Under the pieces are notes generated by a model, which saw only the letters and a list, made by a program, of their open reading frames with translations, did no database searches and was not told where the DNA came from. A program made the position numbers and the translations under genes. A DNA stretch of 55,893 nucleotides from Acidobacteriaceae bacterium (lineage in GTDB: Bacteria > Acidobacteriota > Terriglobia > Terriglobales > Acidobacteriaceae), in contig JAOAPC010000004.1 of assembly GCA_025462735.1 (NCBI GenBank), positions 1-55,893 of the forward strand, given 5' to 3'. The number at the start of each line of letters is the position of its first letter. The stretch's first letter is position 1. Shown piece after piece: positions 9,286-18,357 of this stretch.

Positions 9286-11387
9286 CGTTTCTCATCTCTT
9301 TCTGGCAAAGCAAAGTAGAAGGTCGAACCCTTTTCCGGTTGCGACTCGACCCAAATGCGACCGCCTAGGCGCTCTAAAACTTTCTTGCAAATAGCCAATC
9401 CGATGCCGGTGCCCTCGAACTCATTTCGCCCGTGCAAGCGCTGAAAAAGGATAAAAATCCGTTCAAAGTATTGAGGGGCTATGCCCAGGCCATTGTCGCG
9501 CACGGAAAAAATCCACTCGGTGTGGTCCTTTTTCGTGGCAGAAATGTGCACGCGAGGGGCTTCAGTGCTGCGGTACTTAATTGCGTTTCCGACGAGATTC
9601 TGAAATACCTGGGTCAACTGCGTTTCGTCCGTCCTAAGGACTGGCAGAGAGTCGTGAGTCACGACTGCACGGCTTTGCTCGATCGTTATTCGTAAGTTTG
9701 TAAGCGCTCCTTGCAAAGCGTCTTCTCCGGAAACTTCGCAAAGCGGCTTTCCATTTGCTCCCGCGCGCGAATAAGCGAGAAGATCCTGGATCAACCCCTG
9801 CATACGGTTACAACCGTCTACTGCAAAAGCGATGAACTCATCGGCGTCCGAGTCCAGGCGGCCTTTGTAGCGCTTGGCCAGCATCTGTGTATAACTGGCC
9901 ACCATGCGCAACGGCTCCTGGAGATCGTGGGACGAGACATACGCAAACTGCTGCAATTCGTCGTTGGAGCGCTTCAGTTCTCTGACCGTCTTTACCAGGT
10001 GCTCGGCGGATTCATTCCGCTCTGTGATGTCTCGGATAGCCGCCGTGACGAGAATTCCATCGGAGCTTTCGAGCGGGCTGAGCATGATCTCGAGGGGAAA
10101 ACTGCTGCCATCCTTGCGCCGCCCGACCAGCTCAATCCCGGTGCCGATCTGCTGCGCCAGTGCGTCAGTTGCGCTTCGCATACCGTCGGCGATCAGCCGT
10201 TCCGCAAACCCTTCCGGAATAATGTTCTTGACCTTCTGTCCTATCAGTTCGTCGCGGCTGTATCCGAACTGCTTCTCCGCTTGGACATTCAACAGGACAA
10301 TGTCTCCGCTTTGGTTCACCACCACCATGGCATCGGGAGCCGCTTCCAGCAGTCCTCGATATCTGGCCTCCGACTCCTTGCTATCGCTAAGATCGTGGCT
10401 GAACTCAGAAAATCCTCGAAGTTTTCCAGCCGGATCGCGCAACGCTGCGAAGGTGACGCTCGCCAAGAATTGTGAGCCGTCTTTGCGTATACGCATGCCT
10501 TGCTCTTCGTGCCGGCCGCTCGCCGCCGTTATTCGGAGTATCTCCGCCGGCCTGCCCTGCTCGATCTCCGCCGGAGGAAAAAAACAGGCGAAGCTGTGAC
10601 CGATAATTTCGTCGGCTCTGTACCCTTTGATTCGTTCTGCACCGGCATTCCAGCTGACAACCTGGCCAAGCGGGTCCATCATGAAGATGGCGTAGTTCTG
10701 GATTCCATCAAGGAGCATCCGAAACTGTTCGTCGCTGTCCCGGAGCGACTGGGCCAGTACGCGTCTGGAGTTGTCGCGCTGGATGCTCCAACCGCCAGCG
10801 GCGGCGGCCATCAACAAACCCAGGACGGTTCCGAAAATCAGAACAGCTTTGGTCTGACCCAAGCGCTGCTTGGCATCTACATTGCGTAGCGACAATAATC
10901 GCAGCTCTTCGCCCTCCATGTTACGAACAACCGATCGGAACTTGTCCTTGATCCGCTGGGCCGGTTCGCTTCTTAGAGCATTCGCTGAAGCCTCTGCACC
11001 CTTGGATTGGCGAAGGCTGATCGCCATGTCTCCGAATCGGATCTGCTGAGCCATCAGCTCATCGAGAGCCGGAAGCTGAAGCTGCTGTTTCGGGTTATCC
11101 TTCGTCAGGTTGCGAACGGCTGCCTCATCCTGTTCTGCGCTTACTATGTTGGCGCGGTAGTCTTCTTCATAGGGCTCCGCGCCTGTCAATGCGAATGCCC
11201 GTTCGCTCGATTCGGCACTCGCCATATCAGAAGCCACATTCTCGAGGGTCTCGATGACCTGGTGGGTATGTCGCACCCATCGGTCACTTTCACTGGATAT
11301 GACGACGCTGTGATAGGAAACTGAACTCACGACGAGTAAGATCACAATTGTCGACCCGAAGGCGAGGTGCACCTTCCGCGTTAGCAC
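9282..11387 (-). CDS. CHASE3-PAS-PAS sensor histidine kinase (membrane)
   Basis: The protein is 701 residues. A first membrane helix (about 9-28) is followed by an extracytoplasmic helical CHASE3-type sensor (about 35-175, with SSERAFALTGAEPY) and a second membrane helix (about 180-200). Two PAS modules follow (about 215-335 and 340-455). The phytochrome-type HisKA has His487 (FAYVSSHDLQEPLR), and the ATPase domain has NLVGNAIKY, DNGLGI and GTGIGLAICKK. The start is GTG at 11387 behind GGCGGAGAAACT. It opens a four-gene operon that continues through 9285, 8830 and 7269 with overlapping reading frames. The signal sensed outside the membrane is unknown. Its upstream region resembles that of the receiver at 12387. 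Confidence 0.93.
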   Translation of the reverse strand: MLTRKVHLAFGSTIVILLVVSSVSYHSVVISSESDRWVRHTHQVIETLENVASDMASAESSERAFALTGAEPYEEDYRANIVSAEQDEAAVRNLTKDNPKQQLQLPALDELMAQQIRFGDMAISLRQSKGAEASANALRSEPAQRIKDKFRSVVRNMEGEELRLLSLRNVDAKQRLGQTKAVLIFGTVLGLLMAAAAGGWSIQRDNSRRVLAQSLRDSDEQFRMLLDGIQNYAIFMMDPLGQVVSWNAGAERIKGYRADEIIGHSFACFFPPAEIEQGRPAEILRITAASGRHEEQGMRIRKDGSQFLASVTFAALRDPAGKLRGFSEFSHDLSDSKESEARYRGLLEAAPDAMVVVNQSGDIVLLNVQAEKQFGYSRDELIGQKVKNIIPEGFAERLIADGMRSATDALAQQIGTGIELVGRRKDGSSFPLEIMLSPLESSDGILVTAAIRDITERNESAEHLVKTVRELKRSNDELQQFAYVSSHDLQEPLRMVASYTQMLAKRYKGRLDSDADEFIAFAVDGCNRMQGLIQDLLAYSRAGANGKPLCEVSGEDALQGALTNLRITIEQSRAVVTHDSLPVLRTDETQLTQVFQNLVGNAIKYRSTEAPRVHISATKKDHTEWIFSVRDNGLGIAPQYFERIFILFQRLHGRNEFEGTGIGLAICKKVLERLGGRIWVESQPEKGSTFYFALPERDEKR

Positions 11388-11949
11388 AGTTTCTCCGCCT
11401 GAATGTTAAGCAGGGCGCTCTCGAGAAATCTCAAGGCCGCAGAAAAGCAGTCACTTAGGGAGAAACGCCTGGCAGCGGCATCATTGCCACAACCTGGGGT
11501 GATTGGCGCTAGCGTCGGAATGTTCAACAAACCAGCGCACTGATTTATCACTGCCGCCTCCCATTGCGTGCGGCCGCTGCTATTAGGGATTGTGAAATGC
11601 AAGGTGCTGAGCCTACGTTCAGACAAAAGGCATTTGAACATACTCTCGTCAGTAGTTAGATTAGACGCTTCACATCTCACACCCTCACTGTAGCCCCTTT
11701 ATCTTTCCGCGTTAGGAGCAATAGGTGTGCAACCTTCGAGCAAGAGGAGTGTTTCTGCCAGAAAGCATTGCTGGTCCCCCAACTCAACTCGGGGGACGTA
11801 CACTACGAAACAGTGCAGTTACCAGATAGAGTTAAGATGAGATTAGGTGCCAGGCATTAATGGAACGCGACTGCGGATTGGCTCGGCAACCGAGCTATGG
11901 TTCGGCGTTAACCTGGTCCAGCTGAGACATACTAGTTGCAATATCTGAC
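11388..11949. promoter_or_regulatory. Leader/promoter region of the phosphorelay operon
   Basis: About 560 bases upstream of the CHASE3 kinase. Bases around 11,570-11,745 resemble the region around 12,510-12,625 upstream of the receiver at 12387. Shared features, read on the minus strand, are AAGGTTGC(G/A)CA, AACGCG, CTACAGTGA, GAGA followed by TGTGAA or CATGAA, and a block around GGCCGCACGCAATGG / GACCGCATGCAAATGG. The frame 11381-11680 (minus) spans this region but has no protein resemblance and is probably leader, not a gene. Confidence 0.45.
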
Positions 11950-12387
11950 TTAGGTGCGAAACGTAGACAGCTGCTGTGAACCCAGTAATTGGCTGATGAT
12001 CGCCAGCAGCTGATTCTCGTTCCACGGTTTCTGTACAAAAGCCATCGCCCCGCCGCCTAAAGCGCGTCCCCTGTTTGGATGGGGGTCGCGACCGGACACG
12101 ACGACTACAGGAATCAACGAGAGGTCGGGGTCCGCCCGTAAGTTCTCCATAACGAGAAAGCCGCCCGCAGGCTCCGGATCCGGCTCGGCGTACTCAGACG
12201 TTGGCACGGACGGCAGGCCAAGATCCAGAATAATCAGATCGGGATTGTGTGTATGAGCTTCTCTGATTGCAGAGACTGCGTCGGAGGCAAACAACGTATC
12301 GTAGTGGTTAGCTGTTAGAAGTACCTGATGCCCGAAACATATATCGGCGTCGTCGTCGACAATAAGAATCTTTTTCCTAGTAATCAT
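11950..12387 (-). CDS. Single-domain response regulator with loop insertion
   Basis: This is a 145-residue receiver: ILIVDDDADI start, Asp55 in LIILDLGLP, Ser98 in VVVSGRD, Lys120 in FVQKPW. Compared with its paralogue at 6853-7269, it has about a dozen extra residues right after the phosphorylation site (SVPTSEYAEPDPEP), in the loop where partners and magnesium are normally seated. It has no output domain. It is transcribed alone on the minus strand, and its upstream DNA resembles that of the phosphorelay operon, so the two are probably expressed together. It may serve as an extra phosphate acceptor for those kinases (inference). Confidence 0.88.
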   Translation of the reverse strand: MITRKKILIVDDDADICFGHQVLLTANHYDTLFASDAVSAIREAHTHNPDLIILDLGLPSVPTSEYAEPDPEPAGGFLVMENLRADPDLSLIPVVVVSGRDPHPNRGRALGGGAMAFVQKPWNENQLLAIISQLLGSQQLSTFRT

Positions 12388-12907
12388 ACATGACGCTCCG
12401 AACTAACCCGACATGTGATGGAACGCTTAGCGGCACTATCCGGCAGGCCAGTGTGATTGGAAGCAGCCGTCTCTACATGCAAGGAAGTGTGCTTACTTAC
12501 TAGGGCTACCATTTGCATGCGGTCAGCACCACTCGCGGTGTGAAATGTGTTCATGTCTCATATTTCACTGTAGTCCTTTTGTCTAATCGCGTTGTGGGGG
12601 CAATGGTTGCGCAACCTTAGGGCTGAAAGAAGTCTTCTTTCATTACTGAGAAAGCAAATCGTCGGGGAAGCAACGGAGCTCTTGTGTTGCATTGATTGTG
12701 TTGCAATCAGGGCGCGCCACTTCGTCTTAGTTATTGGTGACACAACAGAGATGTTGCTTCGCAATCGGCCACCTCCTATTCCTCTTCCGGTCGGCGTATA
12801 TAAATTGGCGACTATTTCTTACGTTAGTAACGAAGTGACAAATAAAGTCCGCATGTCAAAGATAAGTAGGTTCATACTGGTACCCACGCGTTTCTTATGT
12901 TGTACCT
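12388..12907. promoter_or_regulatory. Divergent promoter region with 12-bp palindrome
   Basis: About 520 bases separating the minus-strand receiver from the plus-strand GGDEF/EAL gene. It contains the perfect palindrome GGTTGCGCAACC at 12605-12616. The equivalent in the other leader is the less perfect AGGTGTGCAACCT at 11723-11735. Nearby bases are conserved with that leader. The palindrome is a candidate operator serving the minus-strand gene and possibly the c-di-GMP gene. No protein-coding frame is convincing here. Confidence 0.45.
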
Positions 12908-15900
12908 ATGTTCAAGCATTCCACGATTCGAGCACTTTGCTGCTCGACCCTCCCGCCGTTTCTCGTCGTGGGACTTGAGGGATTCAGGCATATCGTCGTT
13001 CCGGGCTTGCCTGCCTTGCAGTCGCATTTTGCCGCAATCTGTTTCTTCGTTTCCTTTGTCTTCCTGCTGACCGCCGGCTGGTTCTACCGTGGCGAGTCTC
13101 GTTCCAATCCGAGGAAAGAAGTGGTATCCCTCTCTCAAGACGAAACCCTCCAGAAGCTAGCCTCGATTGTGGAATTCTCGGAAGACGCCATCATCGGCAA
13201 GAATCTTGACGGGATTATCACTAGTTGGAACCAGGCAGCGGAAAAGATATATGGCTATACAAGGGCCGAAGCGGTAGGACGTCATTTGTCTTTCTTGTTT
13301 CCCTGCGAAAGACAAGCAGAAGTAGAAGTCATCATGGAGCGCATCCAGAATGGACTTTCCATAAAGGCTCTCGAAACTCAGCGAATCACGAAAAGCGGCT
13401 CCGTTCTAGATGTGTCCGTGTCGATCTCTCCGATAAAGGACGCAACCGGAGGAATCACGGGTGCTTCGACGATAGCTCGGGACATCACTCGGCGGAAGCG
13501 CGCTGACGAGCAAGTGAAATTGCAATCAGCCGCCTTAGAAGCGGCCGCTAATGCCATCATGATTACCGATTCCCATGGCGCGATTTTATGGGTAAATGGC
13601 GCGTTCACAACAATGACGGGCTACAGCAAGGAAGAGGTCGCAGGAAAGAACCCTTCTTTGTTGAAATCCGGAAAGCAGCTCAAAGGCTTTTATGCCGTTC
13701 TTTGGTCAACCATTTCATCAGGCAACGTCTGGCAAGGTGAGTGTGTCAATAGGCGGAAGGATGGAAGCACCTATACCGAAGAGATGACGATCACGCCAAT
13801 CACGCGGGACATTGGCAATCCAGCTAATAAATACTACATCGCCATCAAGCAAGACGTCACGGAACGGAAACTTGTTGAGCAAGCGCTTCAGGAAGCCGAA
13901 GAAAACTATCGAGCTATCTTCGAAGATGCCGTTATCGGCATCTTTCAGAGCACGCCCGCAGGGCGGTATACCAACGTGAATCCGGCGATGGCCCGTATGC
14001 TGGGCTACGACTCTCCCCAGGAACTGGTGGCGAGCATTACCGACATTTCTCAGCAAGTGTATGCCGATCCCGATTGTCGGGAAGAACTCAAACGGCTGCT
14101 GCGGGAACAGGGAATGGTCAAGAACTTTGAATCTGAGGTCTACCGCAAAGATGGCAGCAAGATGTGGTTCTCCGCGAATGTGCGGGCCGTCTCCGAAAAT
14201 GGTGTTGTGGTCGGATATGAGGGAACCAACGAGGACATCACGGCTCGCAGAGTTGCTGAGGAACAGGTCCAATTCCTAGCCTACTACGATTCTCTGACCG
14301 GACTACCCAATCGGACTCTTTTCCGGGATCGTTTGGCCAAAGCACTCGCTGGCGCTCGTCGGCAAGAATATGGCATTGCGGTTCTGTTCCTCGATCTCGA
14401 TCGGTTCAAAGACATCAACGACTCACTGGGGCACTCGGTCGGCGACCTTCTCCTTCAAGAAGTTGCAGAACGACTTAAAACATGGGTGCGGGAACAGGAT
14501 ACCGTCGCCCGGCTGGGCGGCGACGAATTCCTCATTATGCTTACCGACGTAATGGACGTGCCCGACGCGGCGGTCGCCGCCCAGCGGCTCATCGACGCAA
14601 TGACCGCTGAATTCGTCGTCCAAGGTCAGTCCCTTAAGGTTAGTTGCAGCGTCGGCATCAGCATCTTTCCGGAACACGGTGGGGATGGCGAAACCTTGAT
14701 CAATCGAGCCGATGCGGCCATGTATAGCGCCAAAGATTATGGACGCAACCACTTTCGGTTTTTCACAGAGGACATGAACGCTCAGGCTGTGGAACGATTG
14801 ACATTGGAGAACAGCTTGCGCTTGGCCCTAGAAAAAGAAGAGCTATTCCTGATGTATCAACCACAGATGGATATTGTCAGTGGAAGGATCACCGGTTTGG
14901 AGGCGCTCCTTCGTTGGCAGCATCCAGACTTGGGTTTGGTGCCGACCGATAAGTTCATACGAATTGCCGAGAACAGCGGGCTGATTGTACCAATTGGTGA
15001 ATGGGTGCTCAGGACAGCCTGTTCTCAAGCCCGGACATGGCAAAAGGAAGGTCTTCCGGCGGTAACTGTAGCAGTGAACGTATCAGCTATCCAGTTTCGC
15101 CAACAGAACTTTTGCGAACTCATCAGACAAGTCCTCCACGAAAATGATCTCGCCCCCCAATATCTTGAACTTGAGCTAACGGAAAGCGTGCTCCTATCGA
15201 ATGCAGACCTGATGTTATCGGTCGTTCAGGAATTAACGGCGATGGGGGTAACGCTAGCCATTGACGACTTCGGAACCGGTTATTCCAGCTTCGCTTACTT
15301 GAGACAGTTTCGGGTTAGGAAGCTCAAAATCGACCGCGTGTTTATCCGAGATGTCGCTGTGAATCCGGATGACGCCGCAATCACAACTGCAATCATCAGC
15401 ATGGCAAAAAGCTTGCGGCTCAAGGTAATTGCTGAGGGGGTCGAAAACGTAGCACAATTGTCATTTCTGAAGGCACATCATTGCGACGAGATTCAAGGGT
15501 ACTACTTCAGCAAGCCTTTGGCGGTCGACAAAGTTGCCGACAAACTGCGAGGCGAATCTCTAGAATTGCAAGCCGAGCACAAGCCAGTGGGAGACAATGA
15601 CAAAAAATCTTATGAGGTACGTACATCACTTATGTCGATAGGACTTGCACTCTTGGTGTCCGCTGATCCGGTTACAATTCAGCAGTTCAGCCTCGCCCTG
15701 CGAGAATTGTCTCTTTCGCCCGATGCATGCCAGGACGCGGCAAGCGCCGGTCTCCTCCTTAAGCGCCGAAAATTCGATGCCGTTATCGTTGATCTCCAAC
15801 TAGGAGAGCAGTCCGGAGTGGTTCTGGATGACGTGCGTCTCTCCTCGTCGAACCGGACGGCGGTGACGTTCGGCATCAGCGACAACGATGCGGAAGTCAC

Positions 15901-16363
15901 CTCAGCTTGCCGCAAGAAGTCGCAGTTTATCTTCGAGAGACCGCTTTCTGCGCGGTCAATCCACAAAATGCTGAAGCCTGCATATGGACTCATCCTCAGA
16001 GAACGAAGACGCTACTTCCGTTGTCCGGTTTCTGTTCCAGTCATCATCCAGAGGGAAAGCATGCAGGAAGTTTGGTGCAACAGCCTCAACATTAGCGAAG
16101 GGGGGATGGCCTTGAGCACGCTCGTGCCGCTCGTTGCCGGAGAAAGTGTCCGCGTTCAGTTCACTCTACCCAACCACGAAACAACCTACTCAGCGAAATC
16201 GAGGATCTGCTGGGGGAAAACCGGCCAGCTGGGGATTCGCTTTGTGGCTATTTCTGAGGAGCAAAAGTCCGAACTAGAGGTTTGGCTGTCACAAAAGGTG
16301 GAAGAGATGTTGCCCACGTTCGTTGCGGGAAAGTTCCGAAAGGCAGAACTCTGCTCTACCTAA
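12908..16363 (+). CDS. PAS x3-GGDEF-EAL protein with C-terminal REC-like and PilZ domains
   Basis: The protein is 1151 residues. A hydrophobic N-terminus has one clear membrane helix (about 40-60). PAS modules follow at about 82-195, 205-322 and 330-448. The GGDEF domain (about 455-615) has an intact GGDEF signature at 537-541 and an RxxD inhibitory site at 528-531. The EAL domain (about 635-880) has LEALLRW, NVSAIQF, ELTES, IDDFGTGYSS and IAEGVE, so cyclase and phosphodiesterase motifs both look intact. Then comes a receiver-like domain (about 912-1022) that keeps Asp962 but lacks the acidic pair and has Arg in place of Lys. A PilZ domain (about 1030-1140) has RRRYFR and NISEGGM, the c-di-GMP binding residues. 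It makes, breaks and probably reads c-di-GMP at the membrane. The start context is weak. Confidence 0.92.
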   Translation: MFKHSTIRALCCSTLPPFLVVGLEGFRHIVVPGLPALQSHFAAICFFVSFVFLLTAGWFYRGESRSNPRKEVVSLSQDETLQKLASIVEFSEDAIIGKNLDGIITSWNQAAEKIYGYTRAEAVGRHLSFLFPCERQAEVEVIMERIQNGLSIKALETQRITKSGSVLDVSVSISPIKDATGGITGASTIARDITRRKRADEQVKLQSAALEAAANAIMITDSHGAILWVNGAFTTMTGYSKEEVAGKNPSLLKSGKQLKGFYAVLWSTISSGNVWQGECVNRRKDGSTYTEEMTITPITRDIGNPANKYYIAIKQDVTERKLVEQALQEAEENYRAIFEDAVIGIFQSTPAGRYTNVNPAMARMLGYDSPQELVASITDISQQVYADPDCREELKRLLREQGMVKNFESEVYRKDGSKMWFSANVRAVSENGVVVGYEGTNEDITARRVAEEQVQFLAYYDSLTGLPNRTLFRDRLAKALAGARRQEYGIAVLFLDLDRFKDINDSLGHSVGDLLLQEVAERLKTWVREQDTVARLGGDEFLIMLTDVMDVPDAAVAAQRLIDAMTAEFVVQGQSLKVSCSVGISIFPEHGGDGETLINRADAAMYSAKDYGRNHFRFFTEDMNAQAVERLTLENSLRLALEKEELFLMYQPQMDIVSGRITGLEALLRWQHPDLGLVPTDKFIRIAENSGLIVPIGEWVLRTACSQARTWQKEGLPAVTVAVNVSAIQFRQQNFCELIRQVLHENDLAPQYLELELTESVLLSNADLMLSVVQELTAMGVTLAIDDFGTGYSSFAYLRQFRVRKLKIDRVFIRDVAVNPDDAAITTAIISMAKSLRLKVIAEGVENVAQLSFLKAHHCDEIQGYYFSKPLAVDKVADKLRGESLELQAEHKPVGDNDKKSYEVRTSLMSIGLALLVSADPVTIQQFSLALRELSLSPDACQDAASAGLLLKRRKFDAVIVDLQLGEQSGVVLDDVRLSSSNRTAVTFGISDNDAEVTSACRKKSQFIFERPLSARSIHKMLKPAYGLILRERRRYFRCPVSVPVIIQRESMQEVWCNSLNISEGGMALSTLVPLVAGESVRVQFTLPNHETTYSAKSRICWGKTGQLGIRFVAISEEQKSELEVWLSQKVEEMLPTFVAGKFRKAELCST

Positions 16364-16378
16364 CAACCCCTAAGCGAC

Positions 16379-17326
16379 ATGATCGAGACCATGAATCCTT
16401 CTTCCCAGCAATTCACCGTTCTAGCAGTCGACGATTCGGCAATATATCGCAAGGTGGTAGAGCATTCCCTTTCGAGGGAGCGATATCGTGTACTGTTTGC
16501 GCAGGATGGACGCGAAGCCCTCGATCTGTTCGCGAAACACCAGCCTGCGGTGGTTATCACTGATTGGTATATGCCCGATATCGGCGGGTTGGAACTATGC
16601 AGGCGCATACGTCGCGACTTCCAGGGATTCCACTCTCACCTCATCCTGCTAACTGGCAATACCGACAAAGCACAAGTCATTGAGGGGCTTGTGGCCGGAG
16701 CCGACGATTACCTGACAAAGCCCTTTCATCCCGGTGAACTAGTGGCACGGGTCGAGGTGGGCCGCAGGATCGTTGAACTTCACCGAGAAGTCCAAGCAAA
16801 GAATCGCTTATTGGAAGAATTGGTATTAACGGACTCTCTAAAGGTTTGCCAAACCGTCGTGCGGTCGATGTTTGGGCTTCACACCAACTCAGTGCTGCCG
16901 CGAGGCATGCCTCCTTTTTGGGTTGTGATTAGTGACTTGGATTGGTTCAAGATGGTCAACGATACCTACGGGCACGAGGCAGGCGACACTGTGCTCAAGA
17001 CCTTCGCGGATATTCTCAAGACCCACACACGCCAGTCCGACATTTGCGCCCGGTTGGGAGGAGAAGAATTTCTGCTAATGATGACCCATGCTGACAAGGT
17101 CGGTACCAGAACTGCGGTCGAACGAATACGCCAGCAATTTGAGAACACAGTTGTGACTTTCGGAGATAGCAGGATTACAGCGACAGCCAGTTTCGGAATT
17201 GCCGGATTTCACGGGAACAAGGCGCCTGACTGGAATGCCCTCGTGGCCAGTGCCGATACCGCTTTGTACGCAGCGAAGCACAAGGGACGCAATCGAATAG
17301 AATTCGAACAAGACGCTCGAGGCTGA
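16379..17326 (+). CDS. Receiver-GGDEF diguanylate cyclase
   Basis: The protein is 315 residues. The receiver (about 12-128) has Asp62 in VVITDWYMP, Thr92 and Lys114 in DYLTKPF. A short coiled linker leads to a GGDEF domain with GGEEF at 227-231 and an RxxD inhibitory site (RQSD, 218-221) exactly five residues before it. This is the layout of a phosphorylation-controlled diguanylate cyclase. The usual DxLTGLxNR wide turn at the start of the domain is degraded (TDSLKVCQTVVR), which may affect dimer or substrate geometry. The gene starts 15 bases after the GGDEF/EAL gene and is surely co-transcribed with it. ATG 16379 is used; the ATG four codons in (16391) is an alternative. Confidence 0.9.
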   Translation: MIETMNPSSQQFTVLAVDDSAIYRKVVEHSLSRERYRVLFAQDGREALDLFAKHQPAVVITDWYMPDIGGLELCRRIRRDFQGFHSHLILLTGNTDKAQVIEGLVAGADDYLTKPFHPGELVARVEVGRRIVELHREVQAKNRLLEELVLTDSLKVCQTVVRSMFGLHTNSVLPRGMPPFWVVISDLDWFKMVNDTYGHEAGDTVLKTFADILKTHTRQSDICARLGGEEFLLMMTHADKVGTRTAVERIRQQFENTVVTFGDSRITATASFGIAGFHGNKAPDWNALVASADTALYAAKHKGRNRIEFEQDARG

Positions 17327-17721
17327 AGCCTCATAGCTCGCTCCGAGAGTCCTTTACTCCGGGAAAATACATTCATGGCAAAGCGCACTCTTCGAGTGGT
17401 CAAATGGCTCAAGTCAGACGCCGGTAATCGGAGTATGCGAATTGTGCAGCCAGCAATTCAAGGGTCCATGAGCACGCTCACCCAAACCAAATATGCTCAG
17501 GCGAGCCTGCAACCCCTCCGGGCACGCCAATCAATTCAGTGACTTCCACGCGATTTGCAAGAATTCACTTGCGCGGAGCGGATTACCGCCTCCTTTATTA
17601 TTGCCCGAAACTGATTCCACAGCTTCCCAGGATTTCCATCCTTCGCCATAACTTCTCGCGGCTTCTCGGACCACCCACCGCGCCCGCGCCACCTTGCTCC
17701 GGGATAAGCTATTCTAATGAT
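17327..17721. other. Intergenic stretch after the c-di-GMP genes
   Basis: About 395 bases with no recognised gene. The longer plus-strand frame from 17539 runs into the small coiled-coil gene that I start at 17722; its first 61 codons are proline- and arginine-rich and look untranslated. Confidence 0.45.
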
Positions 17722-17991
17722 ATGGATCATCTAGGGATTCTTCGGGACAAGATTGGGCGTCTCCGGGAAGAGATCGCTGACATTCAGAAGTCAAATGAGC
17801 AGTTTCGGCGTGACGGTTGGAATGGAGCAGAAGCTCAAGTCGGTCACGGACAGAGGAACGAAAGGTTACAAGCGATCCAGCAGGAGCTTGTTCGACTAGC
17901 AGACCTTAGTCGCAAAGTTGTTTCGACGGAACAAATGAGGGAAAAGCACCGCACCCGGCTGCATCTCATCGAGCAGAAACGGGCTTCGTAG
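17722..17991 (+). CDS. Small coiled-coil protein, 89 residues
   Basis: From ATG 17722 the protein begins MDHLGILRDKIGRLREEI and is highly charged and helical throughout (LREEIADIQKSNEQFR, LQAIQQELVRLADL), ending LHLIEQKRAS. Heptad-like spacing of Leu and Ile suggests a coiled coil. The upstream 61 codons of the same frame (from 17539) lack this character, so the internal ATG is chosen. I do not recognise a named family. It is cytoplasmic by composition (no signal or membrane helix). It is followed 23 bases later by another very small frame, and the two may form a unit. Confidence 0.6.
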   Translation: MDHLGILRDKIGRLREEIADIQKSNEQFRRDGWNGAEAQVGHGQRNERLQAIQQELVRLADLSRKVVSTEQMREKHRTRLHLIEQKRAS

Positions 17992-18014
17992 CCTGAACTT
18001 CAGCTCCGCATCCG

Positions 18015-18176
18015 ATGGTTAGAGGTATGGATATTGAGAACGCCATTGTAGAGATTGAGTTGCTGGAGCGCCTCTTCTCACTTCCGGAAACCAGACCACT
18101 CCAGTTGTCTGCCCTTCAGTGCAAATTGCAGGGCACATCGCAGCGATTTGCGTCCCTGATCGAACAACGGAGGTAA
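18015..18176 (+). CDS. Possible 53-residue protein
   Basis: A short frame, ATG 18015 to TAA 18176, reads MVRGMDIENAIVEIELLERL and continues with SLPETRPLQLSALQCKL before ending IEQRR. An internal ATG at 18027 is an alternative start. The composition is protein-like and helical, and it directly follows the 89-residue coiled-coil gene on the same strand. There is no known family and no strong ribosome binding site. It could be a real small protein or chance. Confidence 0.35.
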   Translation: MVRGMDIENAIVEIELLERLFSLPETRPLQLSALQCKLQGTSQRFASLIEQRR

Positions 18177-18214
18177 TTAGCATCATCGTGCCCTTGTTTA
18201 CTAAAGAAGGGGTT

Positions 18215-18244
18215 ACGTTAACCTAACCTCACCTAACCTAACGT
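18215..18244. repeat. Short direct repeat inside an inverted repeat
   Basis: The motif ACGTTA (18215-18220) is mirrored by TAACGT (18239-18244). Between them lie two near-identical 10-base units, ACCTAACCTC and ACCTAACCTA (18221-18240). It lies downstream of the recombinase gene. It could be a recombinase arm-type or accessory site, but nothing here proves a function. Confidence 0.35.
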
Positions 18245-18357
18245 CTGGAGTTTCAGCGTTTGACGGCCTTTCGCACGATCAAAACAAAATCTCGTTTCCC
18301 AAAATAGGTGACTCGTATCAATTCTGGACTGCTACGCTCTTTTTATGAATTTGATTA

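Noticed and set aside
11381..11680. Minus-strand frame of 99 codons overlapping the CHASE3 kinase start by 7 bases
   Set aside because: No domain, no ribosome binding site noticed, and it covers the leader region whose blocks recur upstream of another gene; better read as regulatory DNA.
18215..18244. Telomere-like or CRISPR-like repeat
   Set aside because: Only two 10-base units are present, with no spacers, no cas genes and no longer array.
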